Source: Struthio camelus
Taxonomy: Eukaryota > Chordata > Aves > Struthioniformes > Struthionidae
Direction: 5' to 3'
Length of the DNA stretch: 64,000 bases
Assembly: GCF_040807025.1 (NCBI RefSeq)
Contig: NC_090942.1
Coordinates: 68,776,911 to 68,840,910, forward strand
The position numbers and the translations under genes were made by a program. Below the pieces are notes generated by a model. That model did no database searches. It saw only the letters and a program-made list of their open reading frames with translations, and had not been told where the DNA came from. Each line of letters begins with the position of its first letter. The stretch's first letter is position 1. Positions 1 to 13,942 of the stretch are shown in pieces.

Positions 1-3000
1 CTCAACCGTGTCGCACAGCTCCAAGGCAATTAGCAAAACCCACCCTGTTTAATGGATCCCACGTGCCCCCTCAGAGCAGAGAATCACACATCGTAACCCA
101 TTGCTCTTAAACCTACCACAGCCCTTAAACCATCTGGATGGTAAGGAAAACATGCTAGCTTAAATCTTTGCCGAGTCTTCCTTGGGCTGCTGTGCATGGT
201 CCCATCTATCCTCGTACTAATATCTTTCCAATGAACTATATTTAAAAAACATATTTCAGGCTAAGCAGGCGCTAGAGGAGTATGGAAGAGACAATAAGAC
301 CCCCACTAAGATATTTTGGCCATCAGACAAAGGAAAAAGATATTGATGTCAGAAGGGCAAGCAAGGCTGAAGAGAGGGAGAACGGAAAGAAAAAATTCCT
401 TCTGCTGGGTAAACCCAGGAGGGTCTGAACGCTAAAAAGGAAGATTGCAAAGAGGCTATAGGCATACTGATAAAAAAAGCATCCGCTCTGAGTTGGAGCA
501 AATGCTGTGGGTGAGAGTCCCTTTTGAGAATGAGCTGTGGAGTCTGATGGAGACTCCCTGATTCTTCTCCTCTACCAGCAAGCCTCTATTTTCTGAGCTG
601 CTCTGTGATCTCGAGTACCTTTTACTTAGCACTTAATATAAGTTAAAAGAAAGGTAAACTGCATTTGTCTCAGAAATCTTTCCTTTAGACTCTTATCTGG
701 GACAGAAAACAGCCAGTGAAGAGGCTGTGCTGGCCCCACTCCCTGCAAAAATCCATCCTGCATTTAAGTGAGTGCAGCCAGCCCTGGACAGGCCCACGAG
801 CACACGGAGGAGGTAGCGCAGAACAGGAAAACAATTATCGCCCGTCACAGGATTGGATCTTGGCTGGAATTACTCCCAGCTGAGTCTCACAGAAGTGAGA
901 TCAAGTCTTTGCCCTGTGATTCAAGACTTGCAGCATTTCAGAGTGCTACTTGACAAATTTTGGGGAAAGTGAGACTCACGGTGGTGCAGAGTTGTCCCGT
1001 TTCCCAGGGAATGCAAGGGCACAGCACTGAAATGTGCTAGACTGTTTTGAAGACTTAGCTCTCCCTGTGCTGGCAGGCTTGCTTAGCAGCAATCATGTAG
1101 GCCCCGGGCTGGGAAAGACTTTCTTCAATGTAACACTGTGTTACCAGGTCAGATTATTTCATCCAACCAAACGGAATTAGAACAGCTATTTGCAAACGGT
1201 AGTTTCGGTAGGAAGCCATAGCAAAGCCTCTGGTTTCCGTTTGTCAAAAGGGATGAAAATCCAGCTATGGACATTTCACAGCTCACCACCTCCTGACCAC
1301 TCCATGCCTGCTGCTGGTCCATCACTGTTCCCTATTAGTCTTCAGGTCTCTCTTCAAGGCCCATTGCTGATGTGACACCTACTTTAAAAAAAAAAAAATG
1401 GCAAGAGACCATAGCAGTTTGCTTGCAGAGCAGGTGAGGAGTTGCCAGGTGCTGCTCCCCGTCACACTAGCCTCATAGGTGCAGATGCCCTCGTGAGTAC
1501 ATGAACCAGGTGCCACTGCTGGGATGCGTCACCTGCTCCTTCTGGGTTAGCCAGAGACCAGTCTTTAGACCCCTGACTTGTCCTTCTGAAATCCGGGCAA
1601 CTGGTCATACATAAGCGTTTAAGTATCTTGGGGAAGTCAGTTTTGAAATTGCAGTCAGGAACTAGCCTTTTATATACATTTTTATAGTGCCCTATAGAAT
1701 CTTAAACGAGGGACGCATAAGAACTGCAGTAGTTCAAATGAAAACACTAGGCTCAGTAGGCAAAGTCATCCAGTCCTTTCTTTGAAACCATCGCAGACCA
1801 TCTTCCCATCTCATACACTGCTGGCCTGGACAGACAGCAGGCCATAAAGCAGCAATTTCCACTGAAGGAGTGAAAAATGAGTTTGAAAGCAATACGTGTT
1901 ATTTGTAAAACATTAGTTGCGTGAGTCAGAAACAGAACTACGCAGTGGGTATGGAAGGCACAGGGGAGCAAAGATTCCTCTCAGCATCGCTCTGACACAA
2001 GCAACCCCTCTCCTTTCAAGCAGAAAGAACCAAGAAAAGAACTAAGCAAAAAAGAGAGGATGGGGATGTTTCATGCTTGGCTGGAAATAGACATGGATCG
2101 GTAAACCCAAATCAATTTGGGAATGTACCTTAGAAAAGAAGCAGAATTTTTTTGTAAGGGTGGGATTTGGAACTGTTCTGTTGGTTGGTGTCCATAAACA
2201 TTCATGAGACTGAATTTTGATTCACTAGAGTGTTCACAGAAAATGGGAGCTTGGCAGATATTCAGGCAAACACGCATTGGCTTGAGCGTTTGCATTTGAA
2301 ACGTTTGGGCTGCCACCTCCAAAGCTTTGGGTGACTTGGGAAGTCTCCAACAAAAGAGCCCAACCCCACCATATAATCCGGGTGAGTAAACACAAGTGCA
2401 AAGAGTGTTTTCTGAATAGCAGATAGTGGATGTGATGACAGCAGAAAAAGCAGCCAAATAATCAGGCTAGTCATCTCTTCATATAAAATTCATTTGCAAA
2501 AATCATTAGCGCAATCATTGCAAAATAAGCAGAGGTATAATCACTCGAGGATAATTTGCAAAGAGTAAGAGGCCTGCACTCACTGAAAGAGCTGCTACCA
2601 TCTCTTAGGCTGCCTGGCTCTGACTAAGATTCCCACCAGCTCCAAAGGGAAGCTAAGCTGGCCAGCGCTGTAGGTCTGGCAGGCAGTGCTTTCGTGAGTC
2701 CACTCTAAAGCATGCTCTTCTCTTAGGCAACCATAGCAATCCTGCCAACCTGGCCTGCAGGCTAAGCTCACTTCCTTCCATCCTCCCTGACCAGCTGGGC
2801 TCAGGGTTCAGTCTGGTCTGACAAACAAAGCCAAGCCACCCAAGCCACCCTTGCTCAAACAGTGGTCAGTAGGGTAAATTTAGGGAAAACTTGTAAGACA
2901 AGGGATGGCAATTCCTGTGCTTAATCCTCCAAGCTTCCACCCACGAATGGTATAGAGAATTGCCAATCCCAGAAGGAATATTTAAACTCCCTTGGGGGAC

Positions 3001-6000
3001 TGTGGCCTACGATTGTTTTGTCAGTAGTGGTCAGGCTGCTAATATTCAGTAAAATAATCATCTCCCAGCCCTTTCTGAACTCTTCTCCCCACGACAGCTG
3101 CCAGAGCCAAGACTCCTTCCAGTCTTGGCTTTAGACACCTTCTGTGATCTCTCCCAGTTGAGCTGGGACCAGTCAGCCCTCTGGCATACAGAGAGGTCTT
3201 GCCCTACGCGTTTGTAATTCTTCATGGACCACCAGCCCCACTCCCAGGGCACTCAGCTTCGAAACATTCCTCCCCTGCAAATCTGTGCAGCAAGTTCCAC
3301 AGCCAGCACCTTTATTTACAGCTGCTTTCACCCATTGCTCTTAAAACTGCATTTATGCCACTTGCCCCTGCAGCTGCTAGGAGCCCTTGAGAACAATTTC
3401 ATTTGGAGTTTACTTGTTTCAAAGACAGAGTGTTTTTAAATCTCTTCATTGCCAACAACACAAACAAAGCAGAACATAGTGGAGGAAGTAAAAACACAAA
3501 AGAAACATAGCAAGAACGAAACTGAAAATAAGAACAAGAAAAGAAAAGGAATTTCCTACCTGGTAAAGATTAAAGATGACCTGCAAAAGAAAAACAAATT
3601 GGGTTGTAGCACTTTTATTCAGGACTTGCCCATTCAATTTTCCCCCTGGAATACTCTAGAGACTTGGAGAACAACTAAGATAATGCCGTTGGAGATATGG
3701 CAAGTTAGACTTCATCAGCTGAGAAAAACAGCCAAGTTCACTAAAGCTCAGCTTTTTTTCTGCTGTTTCTCCTGTACACAGCAGCTTAACTCATGTGGCT
3801 GAGCAACACTTAGGAGAAAAGCTATCTCTGCTAACGACTCATTATCACCATGCTCTCACTTAGCAGGTGAGACCTTTCATAATCCTTGGTACTGGAAGGA
3901 CCAAGCATTCCAGCGCAAAATAAAGACCAATCTGACGAGTCCTGAGATATGTTGTGGGAAAAGGGGAGATATTAGGCACTAGAGAAAGAAAAGGCCACTA
4001 AAAGAAAATGCATTTATTCAAAGAGGTCACAATAGCATTTCTCCTACCCTCCTCTAAATGAAGAGCCTTCACCTCCACTTTGTTTCAGTGAAGTGATTCT
4101 AGGCGTGTAACCAAACTTTTGCATTTGATAGAAATAAATAAGAATATAAATATGGACGTTTCTGAGGGGAGAAAAACGTGAGTACACAGTAGCACGCCTG
4201 TGGCTTTTGTTAACTGGCAAGAACAGTGAAAGCTCCGACCACTGTACCATCATAAAGTTTTCTTCCTCAATTGCAGTAAAGCTGGCAGTGGCACATGAGG
4301 ATAATCGGCGTGCATGGGTAACCCGACCTATTCATTTGATCATAGTAATAACTAAGAAGCGAGGAACCAAAAGCAATAGCTGTCACAGACACCAGTCTGG
4401 ATTTTGCAGGGAAAAGGGCTTCTAACCAGTGCAGACCCAAGGGCTACGGTACCTATCCACCGGCAGAAAGTGCAGGGAGCTCTGTTAGGTCTTTTCTTGT
4501 CTGCACGTAAGCGACCCTTGTAGACCATCTAAATCAAAACCAGTTAGTCCGGTAAACCAGAACAACCCACTTTGTAAGCATGCTCATTGCAGTTTAAAGA
4601 CCATTTAAAGTAACAGGTGGACACAGTCGCATTGATGCAAGTATGCCTGTGGCTACAGCTTGTTTCACTAACTTCTAGTTAAAAAACGGGAACATCTTTC
4701 TATCAGTGAAACTGCTTCCACAAGAGATTGATGATTTAGCTATTTTGCTTCTAATCCATCCAAAAGCAGTGTGAAAAGTAGCACTATGTTCAACCCAGCT
4801 TAAATTTGATCCTGATGGACTTAATATAAATTGAAATTAGTGTGAAAGGAATATAAATAGAAGTGTCCGCACATACTTTGGAAGATTTAACTGAAATCAT
4901 ATAGTGGGTGAATTGTCCAAACTTCAAATGTAAATGTGCCCTTAGGTTTAGTTACATCATTGGTATAGGTCTGCCAGGAGACAGTATGACTTTCTTTCTC
5001 TCTTTACTAAGAGGCTTATGCAGATAAAAGCTTGAAGGTAGATGCTTTAAAACAGCTAAAGTACGGTTATACTGCTATAGCTTAAGTCACTTCCCAGTAC
5101 AACCATATGCCAATACTTTCCCACAAGAAGAGGAAACTTTATTGTGGAGCTCTTGAGCTGCTTTGTTCAGTGCTATGCACCTCTGAAACCCACGGGTGTG
5201 GGGAAAAAAGATGCCATAGGTGCGGGGAGAAAGAGAAGGGATTTGGTGCTAAGATGCAAGCCAGGCAATGAAGTAGCTGTTAGTAGCTCTGCCCACCAGA
5301 GATGCCACACTCATAGGGGAAAGTGCAAAGACTTGGAGAGAAGAGGAAGGGATGAGACAGCAGAAGAGGAAGGCAAGTTGCCAGTCCAGGATGACAGACA
5401 TGGGTCTCCCTCTGAGGGAACAGTGGGCAAGGTCTCAATCACATCAAGGAGCAGAGGACACTGGTAGACTCCCACCTTAATCGCTCATAAGCAGCCTGCA
5501 AACAAGTTAGTCATCCAAGAAAACAGCAGTTTTTAAAAAAAGGATGAAGAAAAGGAGAAGTTTCTGTTTCAGGGCTACAGGTTGGGACCTTCCAGGACTG
5601 GTTCTTGGAGCAAATTGTGACAGGGGAGAAAAGCCCAGGAGTATCCCAAACCAAAGCAAAGGCTTGAACCCTCTGCAAAGCCCCATGTGGGCAGTCTCTA
5701 ATTTACATCAGCAGCGTACCTATGCTTTGTTCATAGGTATGTCTGTGTGAGTGCAAATGGGAGAGGAAGGGGCACAACGGGGCCTGGGTGAGAGAAAATG
5801 TCTTCAGCCTGGAGCCTTGCTGCTGTTTGCCCATGTGATGCAGAGACATAAAATGAGCTTTTGTTTTCGGTAATCGTATTTCACCCCCCGGGGAAGACAT
5901 GTTTCCATCAATAGAATCGGACAGTTGGAAATTGCTTTGCCATCGCTCGATGGGCTGCACGTCAGCCTATTGGTGGGACTTGGGCCAGAACAACCCAAAG

Positions 6001-9000
6001 GTGCTGCTGACACCTCAGCCCAGGGTAAATAAAGTGTCCTTCCCTTTCTTCCAGAGAGGGAAGACATTTCAAAAAGGTTTACCAAGATTATGAACTACCT
6101 TTGTTTTTAGTCAGGGTCTAGAGGCTCACAAATTTGAAACGCCACCTGCAACATATTTACTTGTCAGGGCGCTGTCACGGTGCATACATCGGTTTGGTGC
6201 AATTAAGACATACAAAATACCAAAGCTTAATCCCCCCTCAGATACCCTGACATGCACACATAGAGAGATGTGCAGCTTTTCAGATCAGTATCTCAGACTT
6301 TCTGAGAGGAACCCCATTTCAGCTTTTCTGTCTTTACATGAGACCCTGTGGGAGCCCAAGGATTGACCAGCGAATGTTTTGCTACTGCCTGCCACCAGTT
6401 GCAGGCTGTGATAGCTGGCTTGAAGAAACACTACAGAAGTAACGAAGCAGCTTCTATCAGCATCAACAGAATAGGGGCATATGCAAGCTTCCCTTCAGGA
6501 ACAGCAACACCCATTCCTAGCCACCAACAGTACACAAAGTTTACAGGTTAGACCCCACTCATGGAGGGTGCTGGTCTCCATGACTTTCTTGCCCAGCACT
6601 GTCCCCCACTTCTCGGTTACTGTCATCCTCTTTGAAGCTGCACTGGTTACACATACCAGGGCAACTTGGCTTACACTTGGGACTCAGATTTTAGAAGTGT
6701 TTGGGTGACTCAGGAGACGAACAGAAGAGAGGTGTTTGGAGGAGCCACCCTCGTTACTAATAAAGCCCAACTCTAACTACCTGGAGGCCGGGGAAGCAAG
6801 AAAGTGGTCCTGGGCTCTCTCACCCCAAATGCAAGGGAAACACCACCCCTCTCTTGAAGCCCAGAAGAGGCCAGACTGGCGGTTCTTTGGTTCACATAGA
6901 AAATTATATTATGGAAAATTTTAGAAACTTTAGGCACCAAATAACTAAAAAGTTGGTTATTTTAGCCACTGATAGGGCAGGTAACTCACCAAAAAGTGAA
7001 AAAGAGAATTTAATTCTAACATGCTGTTTTCCCATCCTGCCACTACAAAACCAACATGTTTTCAAAGCCTGAATATCTTCCACCCACAGGCTCTGCAAGG
7101 AAATTAAACAGGCCTGACCTATACCACTCTGCCACATATGGAAGCACACCCCCATTCTTGGGCTCCTGGAAGGGAAGGTTTTATGAGATGGGACAAGCTG
7201 TCCATGGGCTCCAGTTTTACTTAGCCAGTAGCTTTCTCTTTGGTTAAGCAGCAGGCTTAAATTTGAACTCTACAAAAGCAGCCAGGAACTGGAAAGCCCC
7301 GTGCTGGCAACAGTCAGATAGGTGTGCCTCCTACTCGCTGCTTAGACACAGCTGGTGGGATAGGTTTGCATGAGGGGGGTGGGAGGGAGGGCTCCACAGC
7401 CATTCCCTATTATGTGACTGACAATACACATCATGCTGGAGCCAACAAGAGTTATGGGCCCCTTGACCCATCTTGAGAAGGCATATCTCATACTAAAGAG
7501 CAACCCAGAAAATAGGAATGCCTGAACACTTTTCCCTTAAGTTATGGTACTAAACCCCAGTACTGCCCCACTTCCGGCTGACAGCCTGTCTCCTGCAGTC
7601 CTAACCTCTCACCAAAGAGGCTAGCCCTCTATTCGCAATTTAAGGCACTGTGTATTGCCATTGAGTGGGATTTGTGCTTAACAGCTTTGGGGGCCCACGT
7701 GTGAGGTGCTTGCAGTGTCTCAGCACACAGCACTCCAGACCTCTGGGATCCTCACCAAAAACACCACTCTTCTGCTCAATGCAATTAGTTCATCCCCACT
7801 CAAAAGCTAGAGAAATCTATACAAAGGGAGGGGATACTCATTTTGGAAGATACGTCCTGTTGTCCGGGACGTGGGAAAGTGACAGGTTGTTTCTTATTTG
7901 AGGGGGTGAGGTTGGGTTTATTTCTAGGTGAGAAAATAAGCTTCTTTCAACTACTGATGAAATATGAGCTTGAGAAAGCCACCTGACTGCCTCTAATTGG
8001 TCAGCCCTCTCCAAGAGACCACTATCTGTTCTATAGCACAACACAAACTTCACACTCGATAAAGCATATTTTGGAAAAGTCTAGTGGCCACTCGCAGAGA
8101 AAGAACAAGAGTGACCACTCCTCTGATCCAGAACAGCCATGCTAGACTAATGGGATAAAGTTCCCTGCCCTGGCCATAACCCAAACTGGGCAGGAAACTA
8201 TTATACAGCTTGTAGGAAGAGAAGAAAAAAACTGAGATACTGCCATTTCACAGCATAGTCTTGGCATATCACCAAAAGCAAGACAGGACTGAGTTGCCCG
8301 TGATTGTCTTTGCACAGCCATTGAAAGCATTTCTCCCTGGGAATCCTTTTCCTTTCTACATGACTTTCCAAGCCCAGGCTTGACAAACGAGAACAGACAG
8401 CTCTGAAAATATATGTCCTCCTCTGCAGAGACAAGTCATGGGTCAGAGATTCAAAACAGATCCAGAGTCATGTTCCAAGAGCATTCAACGGGTCAGGCTA
8501 TTCTAGGTGAAAAAAAAAAATCACAAACCAAACCAAAAAAAGCAAGCATTGTTAGAAACGTTTCTTCTGTTTCCTAGGCCACAGCAAGAGATTCAGTAAT
8601 AAAGTCTTTAATGCTTCAGTCCTTTTCTGCAGCCTGTGGAAGGAACTGAACGGTAGTGTATACACATCTCTTCAGCCCCTCAGGTCTCAAATCCTAATCC
8701 TCAGATTCCTGTCTAGCCATCTGTATTTAGCCTCCAGAACATCCCTCCACCCTTGGTACCACTGTGGACCATAACCACCATCTTCTCCCCGACACCTGCA
8801 AGCAGCCTACCAAGGCATCTCACAAGCTCAGCTGCCTTGATGCCCAGGAGGCAGGTTACCACACAGTCCCCTTGGACAAGACAAACCAGCTCTCTGTGCA
8901 TCTGACAGCAGAATCAACTACCATCCTCCTGCCCTTGGAGATGACCTCTGCTGCAGGAGCATCCTCAGCACAAGGGGATAATGGGGTATCAGCTGGATGG

Positions 9001-9023
9001 TGGTTCTTACCAAAGAGATGACA

Positions 9024-9057
9024 GCCCTCCTCCCGAGCAGGTGCTCGGGAGGAGGGC
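9024..9057. repeat. Perfect 15-bp inverted repeat with 4-base loop
   Basis: The arm GCCCTCCTCCCGAGC (9,024-9,038) is followed by AGGT and then its exact reverse complement (9,043-9,057). The stem is GC-rich and would form a stable hairpin in DNA or RNA of either strand. It stands alone in the 3' flank, with no transposon or RNA gene recognised around it. Partial copies of the CCCTCCTC motif follow at about 9,058. Confidence 0.9.
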
Positions 9058-11208
9058 CCTCCTCGGACGGGGCTCCTCAGCAGTACAAGGGCTGCCACGG
9101 GGGGGGGCAGGCAGTTTCACAACAGCCCCCACGGGTCTCACCTATGAACCCCCCCCATTGTCTCAGTTGCTCAGTTCAACCACTCTCTTGGTCAGAGCAA
9201 ACCAATTTGCTGGGTACTGGGAGCTGCTTCCTCTGTGTGTACATGTGCGGAGCCTATGCCCTCAGAGGGCAACCTTTCACATTACACCCTGTTCAAAAAA
9301 CTAGGAAGGTCCTGCTCTGCTGCTGTGCACTCACCTGAGTCCGGTGCTTAATGATTTTTACTTTTTGAAAGCTTGCATTATTTTATCTTCTCCTTTGATT
9401 AATATTAATCTCCTCTTACCCTGTTCAATCCCTGCAAAGCTAAGGAGTTGGAGGTGAACTATACTTAAGTGCATATAAACTACTAAAAGAAAGAACAAGA
9501 TGACCCAAAGCTCTCTACACCTTCATGAATGCAGACAGCCCTGTGTGCTGACCCTTGCTTGCTGGGCAACCAAGTCATTTGTCTACTGTCTCTTATTTCT
9601 ACCTGGGCAAGGCCCAGCTCCCTTCAAAACCAACTCACAGCCTAATGCTCCTTCCACACACCTACAACAGCAAACACTCACGGCAGCCCCAGCAAACTCC
9701 CAAACTCAAACACAAACCAGAGAGTGGCTGCAGACAGAGCCTCCATTACTCACACAGCGCAAGCACAAGCCAAGATCACTGACCTTTGAGGAATCAATCT
9801 CAACTGCTCTCTCATAGGTTTTCCCCAAAGAAAAGTGCCCCATTTGCTTCAACTCAGTCCCTACTGCCCTTTGTCCTCTGCTGGCCCTTGGAAAGGTGTA
9901 ATACGTTCACAGAACCAAGGGAAAATCAAGAGCTTTAGTCAGGACAAACCTGCAGCTCCAACCCCTTGGCAGCAAAGAAAAGTAACTATCCACTGTGCTA
10001 TGGCTATCACGGGCACAGCTTCTGTCCACCCAAAAAGCTAACATGAGCTAAGGCTGGAAGTAGGGCATAGCTGCTTCTCTAGCTCACTGGGAGCTGCAGC
10101 AGTTCACTGTCGTCAGCCTTCAGGCTACCATCCATGGTTATTAGGGGCAGGGGTAGGGTCAGGAGCTGAGCCCTTTCCACAGTCAAATGCCAATGCAAGT
10201 CTCTTCCATCTGAAAAAACTATGTTGAGGGCTGGAGTAATGAAAATTGAAGATATCCTGAAAATGAGAAGAAATATGTATTACTTTGTGGTGGACAAAGG
10301 CAGGAATGCAAGAATTTATATGAAAACTATGAAAAATCCCCACACTGTAGATACCAGGTCTGGCTTGTAGCACCTTTGCTGGCTAACGCGATCCAAGCCT
10401 TGACACCTGACCCAAAGCGCTGAACGGGATGTCCTTCCCCAAGCAGGAAAGAGAAGGGCTTTGTTTGGTCCTCCAGGGCCTGGAGGCAGCCCTCTATGGC
10501 CTACACAGGACAGGGAGGCTCCCCAGGAGGCTCCTGGGCCGACTCAGCCCTGGGGCTACCTGAGGGATGTCACGGCTCCTCTTTCCTTTATCCAGGTGCA
10601 GGAGAGAGCAGTCCGGCCAGGACCATGAACCACCTTCATTTTCATGAGGTTTTAAGGGGAAAAGCTCCCAAATGACACATTTCCCTTTGGAACAACAACA
10701 ACAAAAATTACAAAAAGGACTTGGGAAGGGGCTCATTGAGGCATGTGGCAACATGGCCCTGCCAGCTGACACCGGCCCTTGGCCTTCTCCACACCATCAC
10801 ACCCAGTCAGGTTATGCAGGCCCACACAGGAGAAAATCCTCACCAGGACACTGCCGTTTCCATGCAAGTTAAAGAGTAGGCTCCTTTCTGGATTTACCTC
10901 ATCCTCGGCAGCTTGAGAGTCCTCCTGCTTAGTAAAGGCAAGGCTTCAGCAGCAGAGGGCAAGAGCATGTTGGCCAGAGGATGTCTACTCAGCCTGGAAA
11001 ACCCCCACCTCCACCTCTGGTCCAGGCCCTCTGCTGAGACGCTAATGCTGATGACAGCGGCCAACAAATAAATAACCCTTAACATCTTGTTGGGCTTGTT
11101 TGCCATTAATTTTATCTTTTTTTCTTCTTTTTTGCTTCTTTTATTTATTAACAAAATATTTTGCTGTTTTCCTTTCTGGAGGGAGGGAGGGGAAGACCTT
11201 TTTAGCTA

Positions 11209-11241
11209 AAAACAAACAAACAAACAAACAACCCCCCCCCA
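11209..11241 (+). repeat. AAAC tetranucleotide repeat followed by a C tract
   Basis: Five or more AAAC units run into a nine-base C tract. This is a simple-sequence repeat in the 3' flank with no evident function. Confidence 0.75.
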
Positions 11242-11586
11242 GATAATTAGGTGCTTGAAGGATGTGTGTACTTTCTACTGTGTACAGTGCCTTTTATCTG
11301 ACCTCCAGGAGCAGCAGGGAACAGCCACCTCATAACTTCTCTTTGACTGCAGCTTTAAATGCATTACTTCTTGGCCTGGTATCAATAATTAGAGGGAAAA
11401 AATATATATATCTGTCTTCTTTCAGTACTATCCCTTCTAACAGTACAATTGCAAGGTGGCAGGTGTGTAGGAAGGGAGCAGTGTCCCTTCGGATAGATTC
11501 AGAGTTCCCCAGCAATCCCCACGGAGATGTTTATGAGAGTTTAGGAAACTGTTATTTGATCTCTAGCTATGCTGAGGTTTTTTGTA

Positions 11587-11602
11587 GGGGGGGGGGGGGG
11601 GG
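11587..11602 (+). repeat. G16 homopolymer tract
   Basis: Sixteen consecutive G on the plus strand, preceded by TTTTTTGTA. Such a tract is prone to G-quadruplex formation, length variation and sequencing error. Confidence 0.9.
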
Positions 11603-12029
11603 AAAGGCCATTACTGATTTCTTTCCCTGCTCCCCAGACTGGGTGTACTTGGGTCACTGAGTCTTTCCTTAAACTTCCCATGATTCTGTTGATCCCAGCC
11701 AAAGTGACTGGATGAATTTCCTGACCCTGGGAATTTTATAATTGCTTTCAATGGGGACAGCAGTGCCCCTTCTGACTTCATTCGAATCAGGTGCTTTCTA
11801 GCAGGGGTAGAACACTGCTATCAGGTTATACTTAAGCAACAGAGGAATCAGTTCATATAGTAGTTATTTTCAATAACACAGCCCCATATTTGCATCAAAA
11901 AAATGTGAAGTAGTTTACTTTTATCTAGAATTTTCACAGTTGTATGAGATTACCTCAGGAAAAGGACTGCACACATCTCCCCAACCATCCTGGGAGCATA
12001 GCACTATCGTACATCTTAAAGGCATGCTA

Positions 12030-12145
12030 ACAGGATCAAAGGGGTTAAATGTCCTGCCAAGGGTCATGCAAGAAACTCATGTAAAGACGTAAGACTGACT
12101 CTGGACACCAAGTACTAACCCTGCTCCTTAATTTCCCTTTCTGTT
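12030..12145 (+). repeat. Possible degraded MIR-like SINE fragment
   Basis: The order of short blocks (GGGGTTAAATG, a TGCCAAGGGTCATGCAAG-like block, AGACTGACTCTGGACACC, ACTAACCCTGCTCC) resembles the conserved core and 3' part of MIR elements, where GTTAAGTGACTTGCCCAAGG leads to a cysteine-type CTGACTCCA and a TAACCACT block. The match is by eye and strongly decayed. Confidence 0.3.
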
Positions 12146-13370
12146 GCTTGAAAAATAGATGAGTTTTTCTTCCTCAAAACCAGTACCCTCCTTGACCCTG
12201 GCTGTGGCAGCTGCCAGCTTTTGCTTTGGCTGCATGAGAAGTCTCTCTAAGGGAGCTGCTCAGCCCACCAAATCGTGGGCAACACCTCACCAAATATCGA
12301 ATGGGCCAAAGCCACTAGGAGGGAGAGGGAAAAAAAAATCAAAATACTTACCATGAGGCCTGACTGCAAGCCCTTGGATATTAAGCACTTCCCATGACTT
12401 TTGCTGAAACATGACATTTAGCTCTTTAAAAAATAAAATAAATAGTGTTTTATGTGATGCTGCAAGGCTCTGCAGGGAACCAAGAATGAGATTTGTCAGC
12501 TATCTCTACCTTTATTGTAAGTCATCTCCAATCAAATTACAACAACCCAGAGAGGTATGAATTTTGATACTCGCCTTTTAGTGTTCATTTCACCAGCAAT
12601 TTTTATTTTTAATTTTTAAGGAAAAGAAATTAAAAGGAGAAAAATTGCCCTATGCTAATTCACCAGTTAAATGCACATAAAATTGCAAAAGATAAGGTTC
12701 CCATAGCAATTGAAAAAGGTTCTGCTTTGCACAGAGGAGGCCTGAATTTCCCACTTACGTTCAGCGCTGGTGGTTTATCTCCACATAGCACAGGGACAAG
12801 TAATTACTTGGAACAAGGCAAAGGAAAAGCGGGACGAGAGCCCATGGCATCTGTGATTCTTTTTAATGACAGTTCTCCTGCGTGGTTTGATACACCGTTT
12901 CTGCAACATAGCATCCACCGGCATGGGTTCCACAGACCACATTAAAGCTCCTGAGGAGAACCTACCATTGGCTTTTTCTGTGATTTTAACTGTGAAATTC
13001 CAGTATGCGCTCAAGTAGGCTTTGGCATTGCATTTTACAGCTGCGCTCTAAAAAGTCCCAGTCTCCACAGGACAATGCTGTATAAAACCATACCAAACGC
13101 CGCATTCGAGCGAAATACCTCCCAGCCATTGCGTCACATTCATGACTACCCTAGGAACTAGAGACCTTTAATTTGACATAATCTGTTTCCAATGAACCCA
13201 TCTTACCTATTAATTATGCCTTTATCTTTCCTGAGCTTAGGATCAATGTGTCTGATTATCTGTCTTCCTTATCCCTTGAGCAGTCAGCTGCAGTAAAGCC
13301 GAGGGAGAGCAATCCTTCTCCCACCCTCACCCTAAAGCTACTCTACAGTACAAATGAGGCCCATCAACTC

Positions 13371-13376
13371 TTTATT
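13371..13376 (-). terminator. Candidate distal poly(A) signal of SLC6A12
   Basis: AATAAA on the minus strand, about 930 bases after the stop codon. It is followed by a TTTGTACTGT stretch and a G/T-rich run, a better downstream context than the proximal hexamer. If used, the 3' UTR is about 0.95 kb and contains the GA repeat near 13,780. Confidence 0.35.
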
Positions 13377-13765
13377 AATTCCTCTATAAAATGCCCTGGC
13401 AGTGCAGTTAAATTTGTGGGTGTACAATCCCTGGGGTTTCATTTCTCCCTTCGGTGCTGCAGTTCATTTTTAACTGACTGGTCTGGGACTTTTCCTGCAC
13501 TCCATGATTTTTCTGAAAGAACGGTCAAAGGTTCAGCTATTTCATTCTTGGATGCACTTTCACTGGACCATGCAGGTTTGAATAAAGCAAGTCATGTAGA
13601 TAGCTGTTCCTCTCCCCTTTCCATCCTGAGACTGCCTTGAGATCCTTCATTAATAGCCATGATTACATTAAGCACCCTGTCGCTCTCCTCCTTTTTAGTG
13701 ACAACCGAAGCTGTAACTACTAATGCTGCAGCCTCCTTTTATCATTGCCTATGATGTGTTGCTGG

Positions 13766-13798
<33 letters not shown>
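13766..13798. repeat. CT/GA dinucleotide microsatellite
   Basis: About 13 CT units followed by a slightly interrupted end on the plus strand, which is GA on the SLC6A12 transcript. It lies 500 bases past the stop codon, inside the 3' UTR if the distal poly(A) signal is used. Confidence 0.9.
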
Positions 13799-13936
13799 GT
13801 ATGTAGGTGACCTAGCAATGCACTTTCCTTTGTCATCCTCCGGCTTCTTATGTACTTCTGAACCAACTCAGTTGTTTCCTGCGCTAACGCCCCATCATTT
13901 TGTGCCATTGCATCCCTGACTTTGCTCCTGCACACC

Positions 13937-13942
13937 TTTATT
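13937..13942 (-). terminator. Candidate proximal poly(A) signal of SLC6A12
   Basis: AATAAA on the minus strand, about 360 bases after the stop codon and the first such hexamer downstream of it. The following sequence has only a weak GU-rich element, so use of this site is uncertain. Confidence 0.3.

Larger units (their letters stand above)
1..13300. other. 3' flank of SLC6A12 with no recognised gene
   Basis: No open frame here shows a protein family I recognise, and none has convincing flanking splice sites with a conserved-looking translation. In mammals IQSEC3 lies on this side in convergent orientation; its exons were not seen, so they may lie further left or the stretch may include untranslated sequence. 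Contents I can name are the hairpin at 9,024, the AAAC repeat at 11,209, the G16 tract at 11,587 and the possible MIR fragment at 12,030. Confidence 0.6.
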
